Positions 6,896-17,965 of a stretch of 20,674 nucleotides of DNA are shown one piece after another. The first letter of the stretch is position 1, and each line of letters begins with the position of its first letter. Source of the stretch: a bacterium (GTDB lineage: Bacteria > SZUA-79 > Acidulodesulfobacterales > Acidulodesulfobacteraceae); assembly GCA_021789455.1 (NCBI GenBank), contig JAJYJN010000018.1, positions 1 to 20,674 on the forward strand, given 5' to 3'. Below the pieces are notes generated by a model. It did not search any database. It saw only the letters and a program-made list of their open reading frames with translations, and was not told the DNA's origin. Both the position numbers and the translations under genes were made by a program.

Positions 6896-9800
6896 TTATA
6901 TAATATTCAAGTAATCGGCCGAAAGTTTTGTTTTCAACAATGCTTTATCGACCTTCAACGTCCCGTTTAAAGCTATATTATATCCTGCCATTTTTAAGAT
7001 TACCTTGGAACTTCCCCTATAATCAGACAGACTGCTTTTTATCTCGGAAAGAAAGTTTTTAAATTCTCCTTCGCCTAAAAAAGACGAGCTTTCTTTTATT
7101 TCTATTATGCATACTTCTTCTTCAGGTTTTGCCTGTCTTTTTACTTTAATCCCGTCTAATAGCTCAATGCTTTCCCCTATAACTTTAATGTCTAAATCTA
7201 CGTCGTCATAACTTCCGTCATACCCTGACTTTACGGCATCCGTCTTATTGTTGCCTCCTTTATCTAACGCATCTTCAACGGAGTCTTCCGGCGAGCCTAA
7301 ACCCCTGCCGCCGTTATTGTAAGCAGCATTCAATCCTGAAAAGTCTATTCTGCCGGTTAAAACAACGGGCTGGTTCGTCCCAAGTATTTCTTCGTATTTT
7401 AAAAAGTTTTTCGGAAAAAAAACAGCTTCCACGTTTGAATTTTTATCATTCAATATAAAAGACGCCATTTTATCATTATTTCTTGTTTTATGCACTTTGA
7501 GCTGATTTATGATTCCAGCCATTTTATATGTTTTTTCAGCCGTGGAACGCTGCTGCCCCTGCTGACGCGCTTCCGAACCCGCCTGACCGCCTTTGTCGTC
7601 AGCCTTCAAATATTCCGATACAATATCCGCAACCGATTTTATGCCTAGCAGTTTAATTTTTTCTTCATAGCCGTCCAAAGGATGGCCTGAAAGGTAAAAT
7701 CCCAACGATTCTTTTTCAAAAGCAAGTATGGACTTTTTATCGTCTTTTTCTCCCGAAACCGTTAAATAAGAATCGTCTTTCCCGTTATCGTAATTTACGC
7801 TTTCTCCCATAGATACAAACAAATCGACCTGACCTGAATCTTCTTTCTCTCTTTTGCGGACTGCTTCGTCCATTACCGCTTCTAAATTATCCAGCATCCA
7901 TTTTCTAGACTCCCCGCCGATATCCAAAGCGCCGCTTTTAATTAAATTTTCTATAGTTCTTTTATTAACTTTACGGGTATCCACCCTCAAACAAAAATCG
8001 GATAAATCCTTAAATAATTTATTTTCCCTTGTCTGCAGGATAGAATCTATCGCGGCTTTTCCGACATTTTTAACGCCTCCAAGCCCGGTACGTATTGCAA
8101 GCTTACCGTTTGTTTCCGTACCTGTTTTTACTATCGAAAACCTTTCGGATGACTCATTGACGGAAGGCGGCAATATTTCGCAGGCATTAGTTCCCGACTT
8201 CGCCTCGTTTATTATCTTTGCCAATTTATCCGTATTAGACATTTCGCTTGATAAAAGAGCCGCGGTAAAATGTTCCTTGTAATTTGCTTTTAGATATGCC
8301 GTCATATAGGCGATATAGGCATAAGCTGTCGAATGGGATTTATTAAATCCGTATTCGCCGAACTTGACAATTAATGAAAAAATCTTTTCAGATTTTGACT
8401 CTTCTATGCCGTTTGACTTACAGCCGGCAATAAATTTATCCTTCATTTTATTTATAAGCTCTGCCTGTTTTTTACCGACGCCCTTTCTTAAAACGTCAGC
8501 CTCTCCCATGGAAAATCCGGCAAGATTTGTAGCTACTTTCATTATCTGTTCCTGATAAAGCATTACGCCGTATGTGTCCTGCAATATATCTTTCAACGAC
8601 GGATGAATATAATGTATTTTTGCTTTGCCGTGTTTCGCTTTAATAAAGTCGTCGACCATGCCGCTGCCGAGAGGTCCGGGCCTGTATAAGGCGACTAGCG
8701 GTATTAAATCTTCAAACGAATTAGGAACTAGTTTTTTTATTAATTCTTTCATGCCTGAACTCTCAAGCTGAAAGACTCCAGTGGTGTCTCCCGCGGATAA
8801 AAGTTTAAACGTAGCCCTGTCGTTTAAATCGATATCGTATATATTAAAATTAACGCCTTGCCCGTCCAAATTTTCCTTTAGAGTGCCTGTTTTAGAATCG
8901 TTTATAAGCCTGATAGCTTCATCCATAACGGTAAGGGTTTTTAAACCAAGAAAGTCGAACTTGATGAATCCCAATTTTTCTAAGTCTGTTCCGGTGTATT
9001 GAGTAGTAATAACGTCCGTTTCTTTAGTTCCTTTATATAACGGCATATAATTATGAATCGGCTCGTTCGAAATAACTACTCCCGCGGCGTGTGTGCTGGC
9101 ATGTCTCGCAAGTCCTTCAAGCCTTTTTGCGATTTCTATTAATTTTTTTACTTTAGGGTTTGTTTCTATTAGCCCACGAAGTTTAGGCTCCTGTTTTATA
9201 GCGTCTTCAAGAGTTATGCCTAGCGTGTTTGGAACAAGCTTTGCTATTTTATCTGCCTCGGCGTAAGGCATATTTAAAGCCCTTCCGGTATCCCGTATTA
9301 CCGCTTTTGCGAGCATAGTTCCGAAAGTTATTATCTGGGAAACCTGTTCTTCGCCGTACTTGCCGGCTACGTATTTAATTACCTCGTCCCTGCCGTTTAT
9401 GCAGAAATCCGAGTCTATATCGGGCATGCTTATTCTTTCAGGATTAAGAAATCTCTCAAACATCAAATCATATTTAATAGGGTCGATTTCGGTAATTTTT
9501 AAGCAGTAGGCGGCAAGACTTCCGGCGGCGGAGCCCCTGCCGGGTCCCACCGGAATATTATGCTCTTTCGCGTATTTAATAAAGTCGGATACTATTAAAA
9601 AATATCCGGCGAAATTAGATTTTTTAATTACCTCGATTTCCATATCGAGCCTTGCCTTATATTCGTCCTCTCTGTTTAAATAAGATTCTGCGGCGGTCTT
9701 CGTAGGATTTTTTATAAAAATATCTTCAAACCCTTTCCTCGCCTCAAGTTCAAAAAAATCTTCCACTGAAATTTCTGGAACGTCATCAGAATTTTTATTT

Positions 9801-10669
9801 TCTTTACTCTTGAATTGCGGAAAATAATGCCCTTCTTTAAGCTTAAACGAAAAATTACACTTATCGGCTATTATATTAGTGTTTGAAATTACTTCGGGGG
9901 GATATTCCCTGAAAATCTCCTTCATTTCTTCCTGCGACCTAAAATAAAGGTCTTTCGTAGAAAATCTCATTCTGTCTTTGTCTTCCACGGTCTTGCCCGT
10001 CTGAATGCACAATAGGACGTCGTGAGCTTCATAGTCGTCTTTAAGGAGGTAATGGCAGTCGTTCGTTGCTACGAGCGGCACGCCGTATTTTTTAGACAAG
10101 TCGAGCAGTCCTTTATTTGCGGTTATCTGCTCTTCCATGCCCTGAACCTGCATTTCTAAATAAAAATCGTCTTTGAAAAGTTCTAAATAATATTTAAGGC
10201 TTTCTTCGGCGACGTCGTACTTTCCTTGGACTATGTTATATGGAATTTCACCTTTTATGCAGGCGGAAAGGGCGATTAAACCTTTATGATAGTCTTTAAG
10301 AATATTCTTGTCTATTCTGGGTTTATAATAAAACCCGTCTATATAAGATTTAGATACCAATTTAGACAGGTTTTGATAACCTTCGTCGTCTTTGGCAAGC
10401 AGTATAAGATGGTAATAATATTTTTCGCTTGCGCTTTTATGTTTCATATCCGACTTGGATACATACATCTCGCAGCCGATTATAGGCTTTATTTTTTTTT
10501 CTACGGCTTTTTCGTAAAACTCAATAGCCCCGAACATATTGCCGTGGTCCGTTATGGCTGCCGAAGGCATATTGAATTCGATGGCCTTATCTATTATGTC
10601 GTCTATTTTAATAGCCCCGTCTAAAAGACTGTAATGCGAATGGAGATGAAGGTGGACAAATGGATTCAT
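6896..10669 (-). CDS. dnaE: DNA polymerase III alpha subunit DnaE
   Basis: DnaE is the replicative polymerase. The order is an N-terminal PHP domain (about 5-220), the C-family polymerase core (about 300-840), a helix-hairpin-helix region (about 855-880), a clamp-binding peptide QVDLF (947-951) and an OB-fold segment (about 1047-1165) with a C-terminal tail. The catalytic aspartates are D417 and D419 in PDIDSDF and D572 in KFDFLGLKTL. The PHP ligand set looks complete (H8, H10, D17, H42, E67, H87, C137, D204, H206). At 1257 residues it is about 100 longer than the E. coli protein, largely from low-complexity stretches at 1021-1045 and 1112-1158. The ATG at 10669 sits 4 bases after guaA, using GGGA within the guaA end as Shine-Dalgarno. 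Confidence 0.97.
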   Translation of the reverse strand: MNPFVHLHLHSHYSLLDGAIKIDDIIDKAIEFNMPSAAITDHGNMFGAIEFYEKAVEKKIKPIIGCEMYVSKSDMKHKSASEKYYYHLILLAKDDEGYQNLSKLVSKSYIDGFYYKPRIDKNILKDYHKGLIALSACIKGEIPYNIVQGKYDVAEESLKYYLELFKDDFYLEMQVQGMEEQITANKGLLDLSKKYGVPLVATNDCHYLLKDDYEAHDVLLCIQTGKTVEDKDRMRFSTKDLYFRSQEEMKEIFREYPPEVISNTNIIADKCNFSFKLKEGHYFPQFKSKENKNSDDVPEISVEDFFELEARKGFEDIFIKNPTKTAAESYLNREDEYKARLDMEIEVIKKSNFAGYFLIVSDFIKYAKEHNIPVGPGRGSAAGSLAAYCLKITEIDPIKYDLMFERFLNPERISMPDIDSDFCINGRDEVIKYVAGKYGEEQVSQIITFGTMLAKAVIRDTGRALNMPYAEADKIAKLVPNTLGITLEDAIKQEPKLRGLIETNPKVKKLIEIAKRLEGLARHASTHAAGVVISNEPIHNYMPLYKGTKETDVITTQYTGTDLEKLGFIKFDFLGLKTLTVMDEAIRLINDSKTGTLKENLDGQGVNFNIYDIDLNDRATFKLLSAGDTTGVFQLESSGMKELIKKLVPNSFEDLIPLVALYRPGPLGSGMVDDFIKAKHGKAKIHYIHPSLKDILQDTYGVMLYQEQIMKVATNLAGFSMGEADVLRKGVGKKQAELINKMKDKFIAGCKSNGIEESKSEKIFSLIVKFGEYGFNKSHSTAYAYIAYMTAYLKANYKEHFTAALLSSEMSNTDKLAKIINEAKSGTNACEILPPSVNESSERFSIVKTGTETNGKLAIRTGLGGVKNVGKAAIDSILQTRENKLFKDLSDFCLRVDTRKVNKRTIENLIKSGALDIGGESRKWMLDNLEAVMDEAVRKREKEDSGQVDLFVSMGESVNYDNGKDDSYLTVSGEKDDKKSILAFEKESLGFYLSGHPLDGYEEKIKLLGIKSVADIVSEYLKADDKGGQAGSEARQQGQQRSTAEKTYKMAGIINQLKVHKTRNNDKMASFILNDKNSNVEAVFFPKNFLKYEEILGTNQPVVLTGRIDFSGLNAAYNNGGRGLGSPEDSVEDALDKGGNNKTDAVKSGYDGSYDDVDLDIKVIGESIELLDGIKVKRQAKPEEEVCIIEIKESSSFLGEGEFKNFLSEIKSSLSDYRGSSKVILKMAGYNIALNGTLKVDKALLKTKLSADYLNII

Positions 10670-10673
10670 GATT

Positions 10674-12218
10674 TTATTCCCATTCTATCGTCGAAGGCGG
10701 TTTTGAAGTAATATCGTAAACAACCCTGTTTACTCCTTTTATTTCCGAAATTATTCTGGAAGAACATATCCTTAAGATATCATAATCCAATTTTGCAAAA
10801 TCCGCCGTCATCCCGTCTGAGGACGTCACGGCGCGAAGGGCTACCACGGACTCGTAGCTTCTTTTATCCCCCATAACCCCTACGGTCTTAACTGGAACAA
10901 GCACCGGAAAAGACTGCCATACTTTATCATATAATCCGGCTTTTTTTATTTCTTCCGTTACTATGGCATCAGCCTTTCTTAAAACTTCAAGCCTGCGCTT
11001 ATCGACTTCGCCTATTATCCTTATAGCTAATCCGGGTCCGGGAAACGGCTGCCTTTTTATTATTTCATCAGGAACCCTTATATTTTTTCCAATTATTCGG
11101 ACTTCGTCCTTAAATAATTCTCTTAATGGTTCTATTAATTTTAAATTTAATTTTTTAGGTAGTCCGCCTACGTTATGATGGCTTTTGATGATGCTTGAAG
11201 CTCCGAATACCTTTACCGATTCAATAACGTCCGGATAAAGCGTTCCTTGAACGAGAAATTTTACTCCATTTATTTTTTCAGCCTCTTTTTCAAATATTTT
11301 TATAAAAAGTTTTCCTATAATTTTCCGTTTTCTTTCAGGGTCTGTAACTCCTTTCAATTCTTTTAAGAATATACCTGAGGCATTCACCTGCTTAACATTA
11401 AGGTTAAGATTTTCCCTGTAATATTTCATAACCGATTTAGCCTCGTTTTCTCTGAGTAAGCCGTTATCGACGAATATACATTTCAACCTGTCTTTAATAG
11501 CCAAATTTGTGAGAACTGCGGCAACCGTGGAATCTACCCCTCCGGAAAGGGCGCATATAGCTTTTTCCCCGTCAACCGCCTCTTTTATTTCCCTGACTTT
11601 GCCGGTTATAAAATCTCCTAATTCCCAATCTCCCTTGACCTTTGCTATATTAAATAAGAAATTGTTCAATATTTTTGTTCCGCAGGCGGTATGTATAACT
11701 TCGGGATGAAATTGCAAACCGTATATTTTTTTTTCTGGATTTTCAAAAGCTGCCGTATCGCACGTTTCCGTCTGAGCCGTTATGTTAAAGCTTCGTGGTA
11801 TCTTTACGATTATATCTCCGTGACTCATCCAAACCCTGCTCGATTTTTCGCATCCTTTAAAAAGCGCGCTTTCTTTTATAATATTAAGATTTGAGTGTCC
11901 GTATTCTCGGTTTTTCGCGGACATTACTTCCCCTCCGAGAAGATGCGCCGTAATCTGCATACCGTAGCATATGCCTAAAAAAGGGACATTTATTTTGAAT
12001 ATTTCTTTAGATATAACGGGAGCGCCTTTATCGTAAACGGAGGAAGGTCCTCCTGAAAGTATAATGCCGTCAGCATTGAAATCTTTTATTTTATCAAGAG
12101 GGGAATTAAACGGATATATCTCGCAATAAACTTTGCTTTCCCTTATTTTTCTGGCGATAAGCTGAGTATATTGGGAGCCGAAGTCTATTATAAGTATTTT
12201 TGAACCGCTTTTTTTCAT
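10674..12218 (-). CDS. guaA: GMP synthase (glutamine-hydrolysing)
   Basis: GuaA converts XMP to GMP using ATP and glutamine, the last step of guanine nucleotide synthesis. The 514-residue protein has a class I amidotransferase domain with C84 (GICYGMQ), H171 and E173 (QFHPEVIH). The ATP-pyrophosphatase P-loop SGGVDST (225-231) follows, and the C-terminal dimerisation domain ends in the very conserved [14 protein letters not shown]. The length is typical. It starts with ATG 4 bases after guaB, with GGA in the end of guaB as a weak Shine-Dalgarno, so translation is probably coupled to guaB. dnaE begins 4 bases after its stop, an uncommon downstream partner. Confidence 0.98.
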   Translation of the reverse strand: MKKSGSKILIIDFGSQYTQLIARKIRESKVYCEIYPFNSPLDKIKDFNADGIILSGGPSSVYDKGAPVISKEIFKINVPFLGICYGMQITAHLLGGEVMSAKNREYGHSNLNIIKESALFKGCEKSSRVWMSHGDIIVKIPRSFNITAQTETCDTAAFENPEKKIYGLQFHPEVIHTACGTKILNNFLFNIAKVKGDWELGDFITGKVREIKEAVDGEKAICALSGGVDSTVAAVLTNLAIKDRLKCIFVDNGLLRENEAKSVMKYYRENLNLNVKQVNASGIFLKELKGVTDPERKRKIIGKLFIKIFEKEAEKINGVKFLVQGTLYPDVIESVKVFGASSIIKSHHNVGGLPKKLNLKLIEPLRELFKDEVRIIGKNIRVPDEIIKRQPFPGPGLAIRIIGEVDKRRLEVLRKADAIVTEEIKKAGLYDKVWQSFPVLVPVKTVGVMGDKRSYESVVALRAVTSSDGMTADFAKLDYDILRICSSRIISEIKGVNRVVYDITSKPPSTIEWE

Positions 12219-12222
12219 TAGA

Positions 12223-13686
<1,464 letters not shown>

Positions 13687-13732
13687 TTAACCTCTCTTAA
13701 ATAGTAGCTAATTATGTCCGCCACTCTTAATG

Positions 13733-14665
13733 TTAATTTATTTTTTCGGTAATTAGCCCTTCGAGCAGTCCGCACTCGGAAACCGTAAAACCTTGAACTT
13801 CAAAAAAATCCATGCTCTTAAGCATTATAGCGGTACCGGCAAGCACAAGATCCTCTCTTCCGGATTCTACGCCTTTAATTTTCAATCTGTCCGCAATTTT
13901 TGCGTTGATAAATTTTTTATAAATAACTGCCGTACTCTCTTTTTTCAAAAAATATCCGTTTATCTTAATTCTGTCATATTCTGTCATTTCTGAATCTACC
14001 ATCGCAAGGGTCGTCGCCGTTCCTGCAGTCCCTATTAAGGTCAAAGGTTCAAACGAGAATCCCTTATTTAGAATTTGGATCTTTAAAGAATACAATTCCT
14101 CGTCTATCCTGCCCTCCAACCTCAACAAATCTTCGCTTGAAACGGGGTCGGATTTTATAATTTCTTCGGTCAAATGGACAACACCCATATTAAGGCTGTA
14201 TTTCCATAACGGGATCCCGTTTTTAACGCATGCGTACTCCGTGGAACCCCCGCCTATATCAATAGAATAAAATTCATTCAAATTATTAAAACAGGAAGAA
14301 ATCCCTTTAAGGGTTATCAACGCTTCCTCTTCTCCGCTTATAATCTTAAGTTTAAGTCCAAATTCCTTAAGAAGAATATTTTTTACGTCAACGGCGTTTG
14401 GAGCGTCCCTTAGAACGCTGGTGCCGGTTATCACCACGTCACCCGGTTCTATTCCGAATTTTATTAATTTATCCGTATAAATTTTTAAAGCGTCTGTTAA
14501 CCTGCGAATCGATGGAGCCGTTATAATGCCTTCTTTTTTAAAGTTTTCTCCAAGCCTTATAATTTTCATATCTACGTACTCCGGGCTCAGCGGATTGTTG
14601 CCGGCTCCGGTAATCAGGCACCTTACGGTATTGGTACCAATATCTATAGACGCTTTTTTTACCAA
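13733..14665 (-). CDS. Ppx/GppA family phosphatase
   Basis: This is a 310-residue enzyme of the actin-like ASKHA fold. Members hydrolyse inorganic polyphosphate (Ppx) or convert pppGpp to ppGpp (GppA), and some do both. Visible motifs are phosphate loop 1 IDIGTNTVR (7-15), SGEEEA (110-115) with the likely catalytic glutamate, phosphate loop 2 IDIGGGSTE (135-143), GTAGTATTLA (212-221), GREDL (269-273) and ECGLLEGL (297-304). The protein is the short form, lacking the extra C-terminal HD-like domain of the E. coli enzymes. The start is TTG at 14665, with the good Shine-Dalgarno AAGGGGA just upstream. Lying upstream of guaBA, it could link guanine-nucleotide synthesis to (p)ppGpp or polyphosphate turnover, but sequence alone cannot choose the substrate. 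Confidence 0.9.
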   Translation of the reverse strand: MVKKASIDIGTNTVRCLITGAGNNPLSPEYVDMKIIRLGENFKKEGIITAPSIRRLTDALKIYTDKLIKFGIEPGDVVITGTSVLRDAPNAVDVKNILLKEFGLKLKIISGEEEALITLKGISSCFNNLNEFYSIDIGGGSTEYACVKNGIPLWKYSLNMGVVHLTEEIIKSDPVSSEDLLRLEGRIDEELYSLKIQILNKGFSFEPLTLIGTAGTATTLAMVDSEMTEYDRIKINGYFLKKESTAVIYKKFINAKIADRLKIKGVESGREDLVLAGTAIMLKSMDFFEVQGFTVSECGLLEGLITEKIN

Positions 14666-14682
14666 ATTTATCCCCTTATTTT

Positions 14683-15195
14683 TTACTCTCCCCTGTATCT
14701 TTTTACATATTTTATATAATTATTTGCCGATTCCCTTATGGATTCTATTTCTTTATCGTTGAGATTTTTTTTAATTACTCCAGGAATACCGGCAACTAAA
14801 GAACCATCCGGTATTACAGCATTTTCCTTAACTAATGAACCAGCGGCTATAATACAGTTCTTGCCGATACGCGCTCCGGTCAATACGATTGCCCCTATGC
14901 CTATAAGACAGTTATCGCCTATTTCGCATCCGTGAAGGTTAACGCTGTGTCCTATGGTGACCCCGTTCCCGATTATAAGGGGTCCGGTATCGTGCTGAAC
15001 ATGAAGCACGCTGTTATCCTGAACGTTGGTATTATTTCCTATTCTTATATAATTTACGTCGCCTCTCACAACCGAACCGAACCATATGCTTGAACCTCTT
15101 CCTATTACTACGTCTCCTATGATGACCGTATTTTCGCTAAGATATACGGTTTCGTCAATCTTCGGATATTTTCCAAGATAAGATTCCAATATCAT
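14683..15195 (-). CDS. Gamma-class carbonic anhydrase-like hexapeptide-repeat protein
   Basis: This 170-residue protein is a left-handed beta-helix of the YrdA/CamH group, trimeric in known members. Hexapeptide repeats run from about 20 to 140 (for example VVIGRGSSIWFGSVVRGDV), followed by a C-terminal helix. The three metal histidines of gamma carbonic anhydrases are present: H65 (SVLHVQ), H83 (IGHSV) and H88 (NLHGC). It lacks the acidic loop of archaeal Cam, like other CamH proteins. Several members of this group show little or no hydration activity in vitro, so true carbonic anhydrase activity is uncertain. The ATG at 15195 follows a strong GGGAGG, but with an unusually long gap of about 13 bases. 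The phosphatase gene starts 17 bases after its stop. Confidence 0.88.
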   Translation of the reverse strand: MILESYLGKYPKIDETVYLSENTVIIGDVVIGRGSSIWFGSVVRGDVNYIRIGNNTNVQDNSVLHVQHDTGPLIIGNGVTIGHSVNLHGCEIGDNCLIGIGAIVLTGARIGKNCIIAAGSLVKENAVIPDGSLVAGIPGVIKKNLNDKEIESIRESANNYIKYVKRYRGE

Positions 15196-15243
15196 AAAAT
15201 AATATAGACCTCCCTACGATTTCCAATGAGCCCAAATAAATAT

Positions 15244-15272
15244 TATATATTAATTATAATGCAAATAGTCAG
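15244..15272 (-). promoter_or_regulatory. Possible promoter between dxr and the gamma-CA gene
   Basis: In the 87-base gap 15196-15282 the minus strand has CTGACT (15272-15267), a 17-base spacer and TATATA (15249-15244). This is a moderate sigma70 match that would give a leader of about 40 bases containing the strong Shine-Dalgarno of the gamma-CA gene. There is no hairpin terminator after dxr, so read-through is also possible. The tract is AT-rich, so the match may be chance. Confidence 0.3.
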
Positions 15273-15282
15273 ATTTTTTTAA

Positions 15283-16437
15283 TTACCTTACCTCTTTTGA
15301 AAGCGACTCTGCCTGATTTTTTGCCTCTATTACGTCTTCTATGGCGTTTAGATTAAAAAGTTTATGCGACTTCATAACTTTATCAACATTTACCGCTATT
15401 TTATTAAACGATATTTTTCCTTCCAAAAACGAATTTACAAAAAATTCGTTTGCCACGCAAAAAACGGCTGGCATACTTTTCCCTGTTTTTATAGCATACC
15501 TGGCCAGATTTAAAAAAGGAAATTTTTCGTTATCCGGGGCAAAAAAATCCAGTCTTCCTATCTCTGCAAGATTAATAGGTTTCATTAGTCCCTTAAACCG
15601 TCTTGGGTAAGAAAGGGCATAACCTATAGGTCCCTTCATATCGGCGGCGCCCATCTGAGCCATAATGGAACCATCATTAAATTCTACCATCGAATGAACT
15701 GCGGCCTGAGGATGTATTAAAACATCGACCTGTTTTTCATCTATATTAAATAAATAACAGGCTTCTATGATTTCAAGACCCTTGTTTGCTAGGGTAGATG
15801 AATCTATGGTTATCTTTTTACCCATTTTCCATTTTGGATGATTTAAAGCCATATCGACGGTAATATTTTCAAAATCGGTTTTATCTTTGTTGTAAAACGG
15901 ACCGCCTGACGCCGTTAAGATTAATTTTTTTACGTCCGATTTTGCTCCGCACCTTAAACACTGGAATAATGCCGAATGTTCCGAATCTACCGGTATTATT
16001 TTAGCGTTAAACGACTTAGCGGTTCTGTTAAGAATATCTCCGGCCATAACCATGGATTCTTTATTCGCTAGAGCAAGGTCTTTTCCCGCGGCAAGACTCA
16101 TATATGAAAGCATAAGGCCTGACGAACCGCTTATAGCGTTCAAAATTATATCTAAACCGCCTTTTAAAATAACCTCTCTGAAACCTTCTTCGCCGGAAGT
16201 AAATTTTGTCTTTACGCCTTTAAAGTTTTTCAATGATTCTTTAGCCTTATTGGATTCCGCCTTAGTTGAAAGAACGCAGTACGAAGGCTTGAAAAGTAAA
16301 ATCTGCTCTTTTAGTTCGTCGGTAAAATGACCGGCTGCCATGGCTTTTGCAGAAAGTTTATCAGGATAGCCGGCAATTACATTTAAAGCATTCTTGCCTA
16401 TGGAACCGGTAGAACCGGCAATAAATATATTACGCAT
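15283..16437 (-). CDS. dxr: 1-deoxy-D-xylulose 5-phosphate reductoisomerase
   Basis: Dxr (IspC) converts DXP to MEP with NADPH, the committed step of the MEP isoprenoid pathway, which supplies the isoprenoid precursors used by UppS in the same gene block. The 384-residue length is standard. Motifs are the NADPH loop GSTGSIG (8-14), LANKES (123-128), metal ligands D151 and E153 in PVDSEHSALFQ plus E222 in NKGLEIIEA, the catalytic loop NHPKWKMG (199-206) and IHPQAAVHSMVEF (241-253). The ATG at 16437 lies 18 bases after cdsA and has only A/T before it, with no Shine-Dalgarno. The rseP protease gene that commonly follows dxr is not here. Confidence 0.97.
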   Translation of the reverse strand: MRNIFIAGSTGSIGKNALNVIAGYPDKLSAKAMAAGHFTDELKEQILLFKPSYCVLSTKAESNKAKESLKNFKGVKTKFTSGEEGFREVILKGGLDIILNAISGSSGLMLSYMSLAAGKDLALANKESMVMAGDILNRTAKSFNAKIIPVDSEHSALFQCLRCGAKSDVKKLILTASGGPFYNKDKTDFENITVDMALNHPKWKMGKKITIDSSTLANKGLEIIEACYLFNIDEKQVDVLIHPQAAVHSMVEFNDGSIMAQMGAADMKGPIGYALSYPRRFKGLMKPINLAEIGRLDFFAPDNEKFPFLNLARYAIKTGKSMPAVFCVANEFFVNSFLEGKISFNKIAVNVDKVMKSHKLFNLNAIEDVIEAKNQAESLSKEVR

Positions 16438-16455
16438 ATTTATATTTTTTTATTT

Positions 16456-17271
16456 TCAAAATTTTAAATAATACACCGCGATGTAATAAAAAACGGGTGC
16501 CGCAAGTATTACGCTGTCTATTCTGTCCAGTATTCCGCCGTGACCGGGGATTAAATATCCAGAGTCTTTTTTCCCTCCATTCCTTTTAATCAAGGATTCG
16601 GTTAAATCGCCGAACATTCCTGCTATAACTGTTGCCGAACAAAAAATTATGAAGGAAGTAAAGTCAAATCTTTTGTAATCCATTATAAATATCCTGAAAA
16701 CAAAAGCAACTAAAACGGCCGATAAAAAGCCTATTATCGCGCCTTCTACGGTTTTTTTAGGGCTTAGCGAAAAAATCAGCTTATGCCTGCCGAAATGCCT
16801 TCCGCCGTAATACGCAAAAATATCGGATGCCCATACAAGTACGAATAACAATAAAAGGAGAAGTCTTCCACCTGAAAGTTGAAAAATTTTTAACAGAAAA
16901 GATATAAGAAAACCGGCGTAAAATATGGAAAAAATATCTATAAATATGCTTTTTCCCGAATCGGTTTTAAAAGAAATTATATTTTTAATAAAAATCAATA
17001 AAGCCGACAAAAAAAGAATAAATATTAAACCGGAGGGCTTTAGGAAAGCGAAAGAAAAGACGACCAATATAGAAAGAATTTCCGGCAGTATGAAGTATTT
17101 ATATCCGTTTAAGTCAAATATGCCGTATATCTCATAAACTGAAAGCGCGGTTAGAATTGCGGAAATTAAAAAAAATTCGTATATATTAAGTAAGAAAATA
17201 GATAAAACTATCGTTATTCCGAATATAATACCGAATATGAATCTTTTAGGGTCAAATCTCGGTTTTTCCAA
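16456..17271 (-). CDS. cdsA: Phosphatidate cytidylyltransferase CdsA
   Basis: CdsA makes CDP-diacylglycerol from phosphatidate and CTP, the branch point for all bacterial phospholipids. This 271-residue integral membrane protein has about seven or eight hydrophobic helices. The family motifs are SPKKTVEG (170-177), D222 at the start of the signature region, KRNGGKKDSG (229-238) and IPGHGGILDRIDS (241-253), which carries the metal-binding aspartates. The start is TTG at 17271, with AAAGGG about 9 bases upstream inside uppS. The two genes overlap by 20 bases, implying translational coupling. The uppS-cdsA-dxr order is widespread in bacteria. Confidence 0.95.
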   Translation of the reverse strand: MEKPRFDPKRFIFGIIFGITIVLSIFLLNIYEFFLISAILTALSVYEIYGIFDLNGYKYFILPEILSILVVFSFAFLKPSGLIFILFLSALLIFIKNIISFKTDSGKSIFIDIFSIFYAGFLISFLLKIFQLSGGRLLLLLLFVLVWASDIFAYYGGRHFGRHKLIFSLSPKKTVEGAIIGFLSAVLVAFVFRIFIMDYKRFDFTSFIIFCSATVIAGMFGDLTESLIKRNGGKKDSGYLIPGHGGILDRIDSVILAAPVFYYIAVYYLKF

Positions 17272-17965
17272 ATCTTCTTACCCTTTTTTCATAATTTTTT
17301 AATGCGGCATTTAAATTTTTCTTTCTGAAATCCGGCCATAAAGTTTTAGTGAAATATATCTCGGCATAAGCGGCCTGATAAAGCATAAAGTTAGACAGTC
17401 TCTGTTCTCCGCTTGTTCTTATGAGAAAGTCCGGGTCTGGAATACCTGCCGTGTATAGATAAGAAGAAAGAATGTCTCCGTTTATATCCTTAACGTCTAT
17501 CACGTCTTTTTTAACGTCTTCCGCAATTTTGCAAACAGCGTTTAATATTTCTTCTTTAGAGCCGTAACTAAGAGCAAGGCTAAAAATCAATTCATTAAAA
17601 TTTTTAGTCTTTTCTTCGGCATTTAACATTGCGGATTTTGAATGTTCCGGAATATTGTCTATATTTCCTATAAATTTAAGCCTGATTTTATTTTTTATAA
17701 GATAAGGAAGCTCTAAATCTATATATTCGTTAAGAAGATGCATTAAAGAATCTACCTCTTCAGAGGGTCTTTGCCAATTTTCCGTAGAAAAAGCAAAAAC
17801 TGTAAGATATCTTATTTTATGATGCATTACTCCTTTAATAACCGATTTTAAAGATTTTATTCCTTCTATATGCCCGTAAATCCTATCTAAATTTCTCTTC
17901 TTTGCCCACCTGCCGTTTCCGTCCATAATAACCGCAAGATGGTTAGGAATATTTTTAAAGGTCAT
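17252..17965 (-). CDS. uppS: Isoprenyl transferase (undecaprenyl diphosphate synthase)
   Basis: UppS extends farnesyl diphosphate with isopentenyl diphosphate in cis geometry to make the C55 carrier for peptidoglycan and surface polysaccharides. The 237-residue protein has catalytic D15 in MDGNGRWA (14-21), AFSTENWQRP (58-67) and RTSGEQRLSNF (183-193), the five conserved regions being intact. It starts at ATG 17965, overlapping the frr stop by four bases (ATGA), with GGAAG very close upstream. The overlap with cdsA at the other end makes frr-uppS-cdsA one tightly coupled run. Confidence 0.97.
   Translation of the reverse strand: MTFKNIPNHLAVIMDGNGRWAKKRNLDRIYGHIEGIKSLKSVIKGVMHHKIRYLTVFAFSTENWQRPSEEVDSLMHLLNEYIDLELPYLIKNKIRLKFIGNIDNIPEHSKSAMLNAEEKTKNFNELIFSLALSYGSKEEILNAVCKIAEDVKKDVIDVKDINGDILSSYLYTAGIPDPDFLIRTSGEQRLSNFMLYQAAYAEIYFTKTLWPDFRKKNLNAALKNYEKRVRRFGKTEI

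Noticed and set aside
7854..8282. 142-residue ORF antisense to dnaE
   Set aside because: Fully covered by conserved DnaE coding sequence and without a family motif; a shadow ORF.
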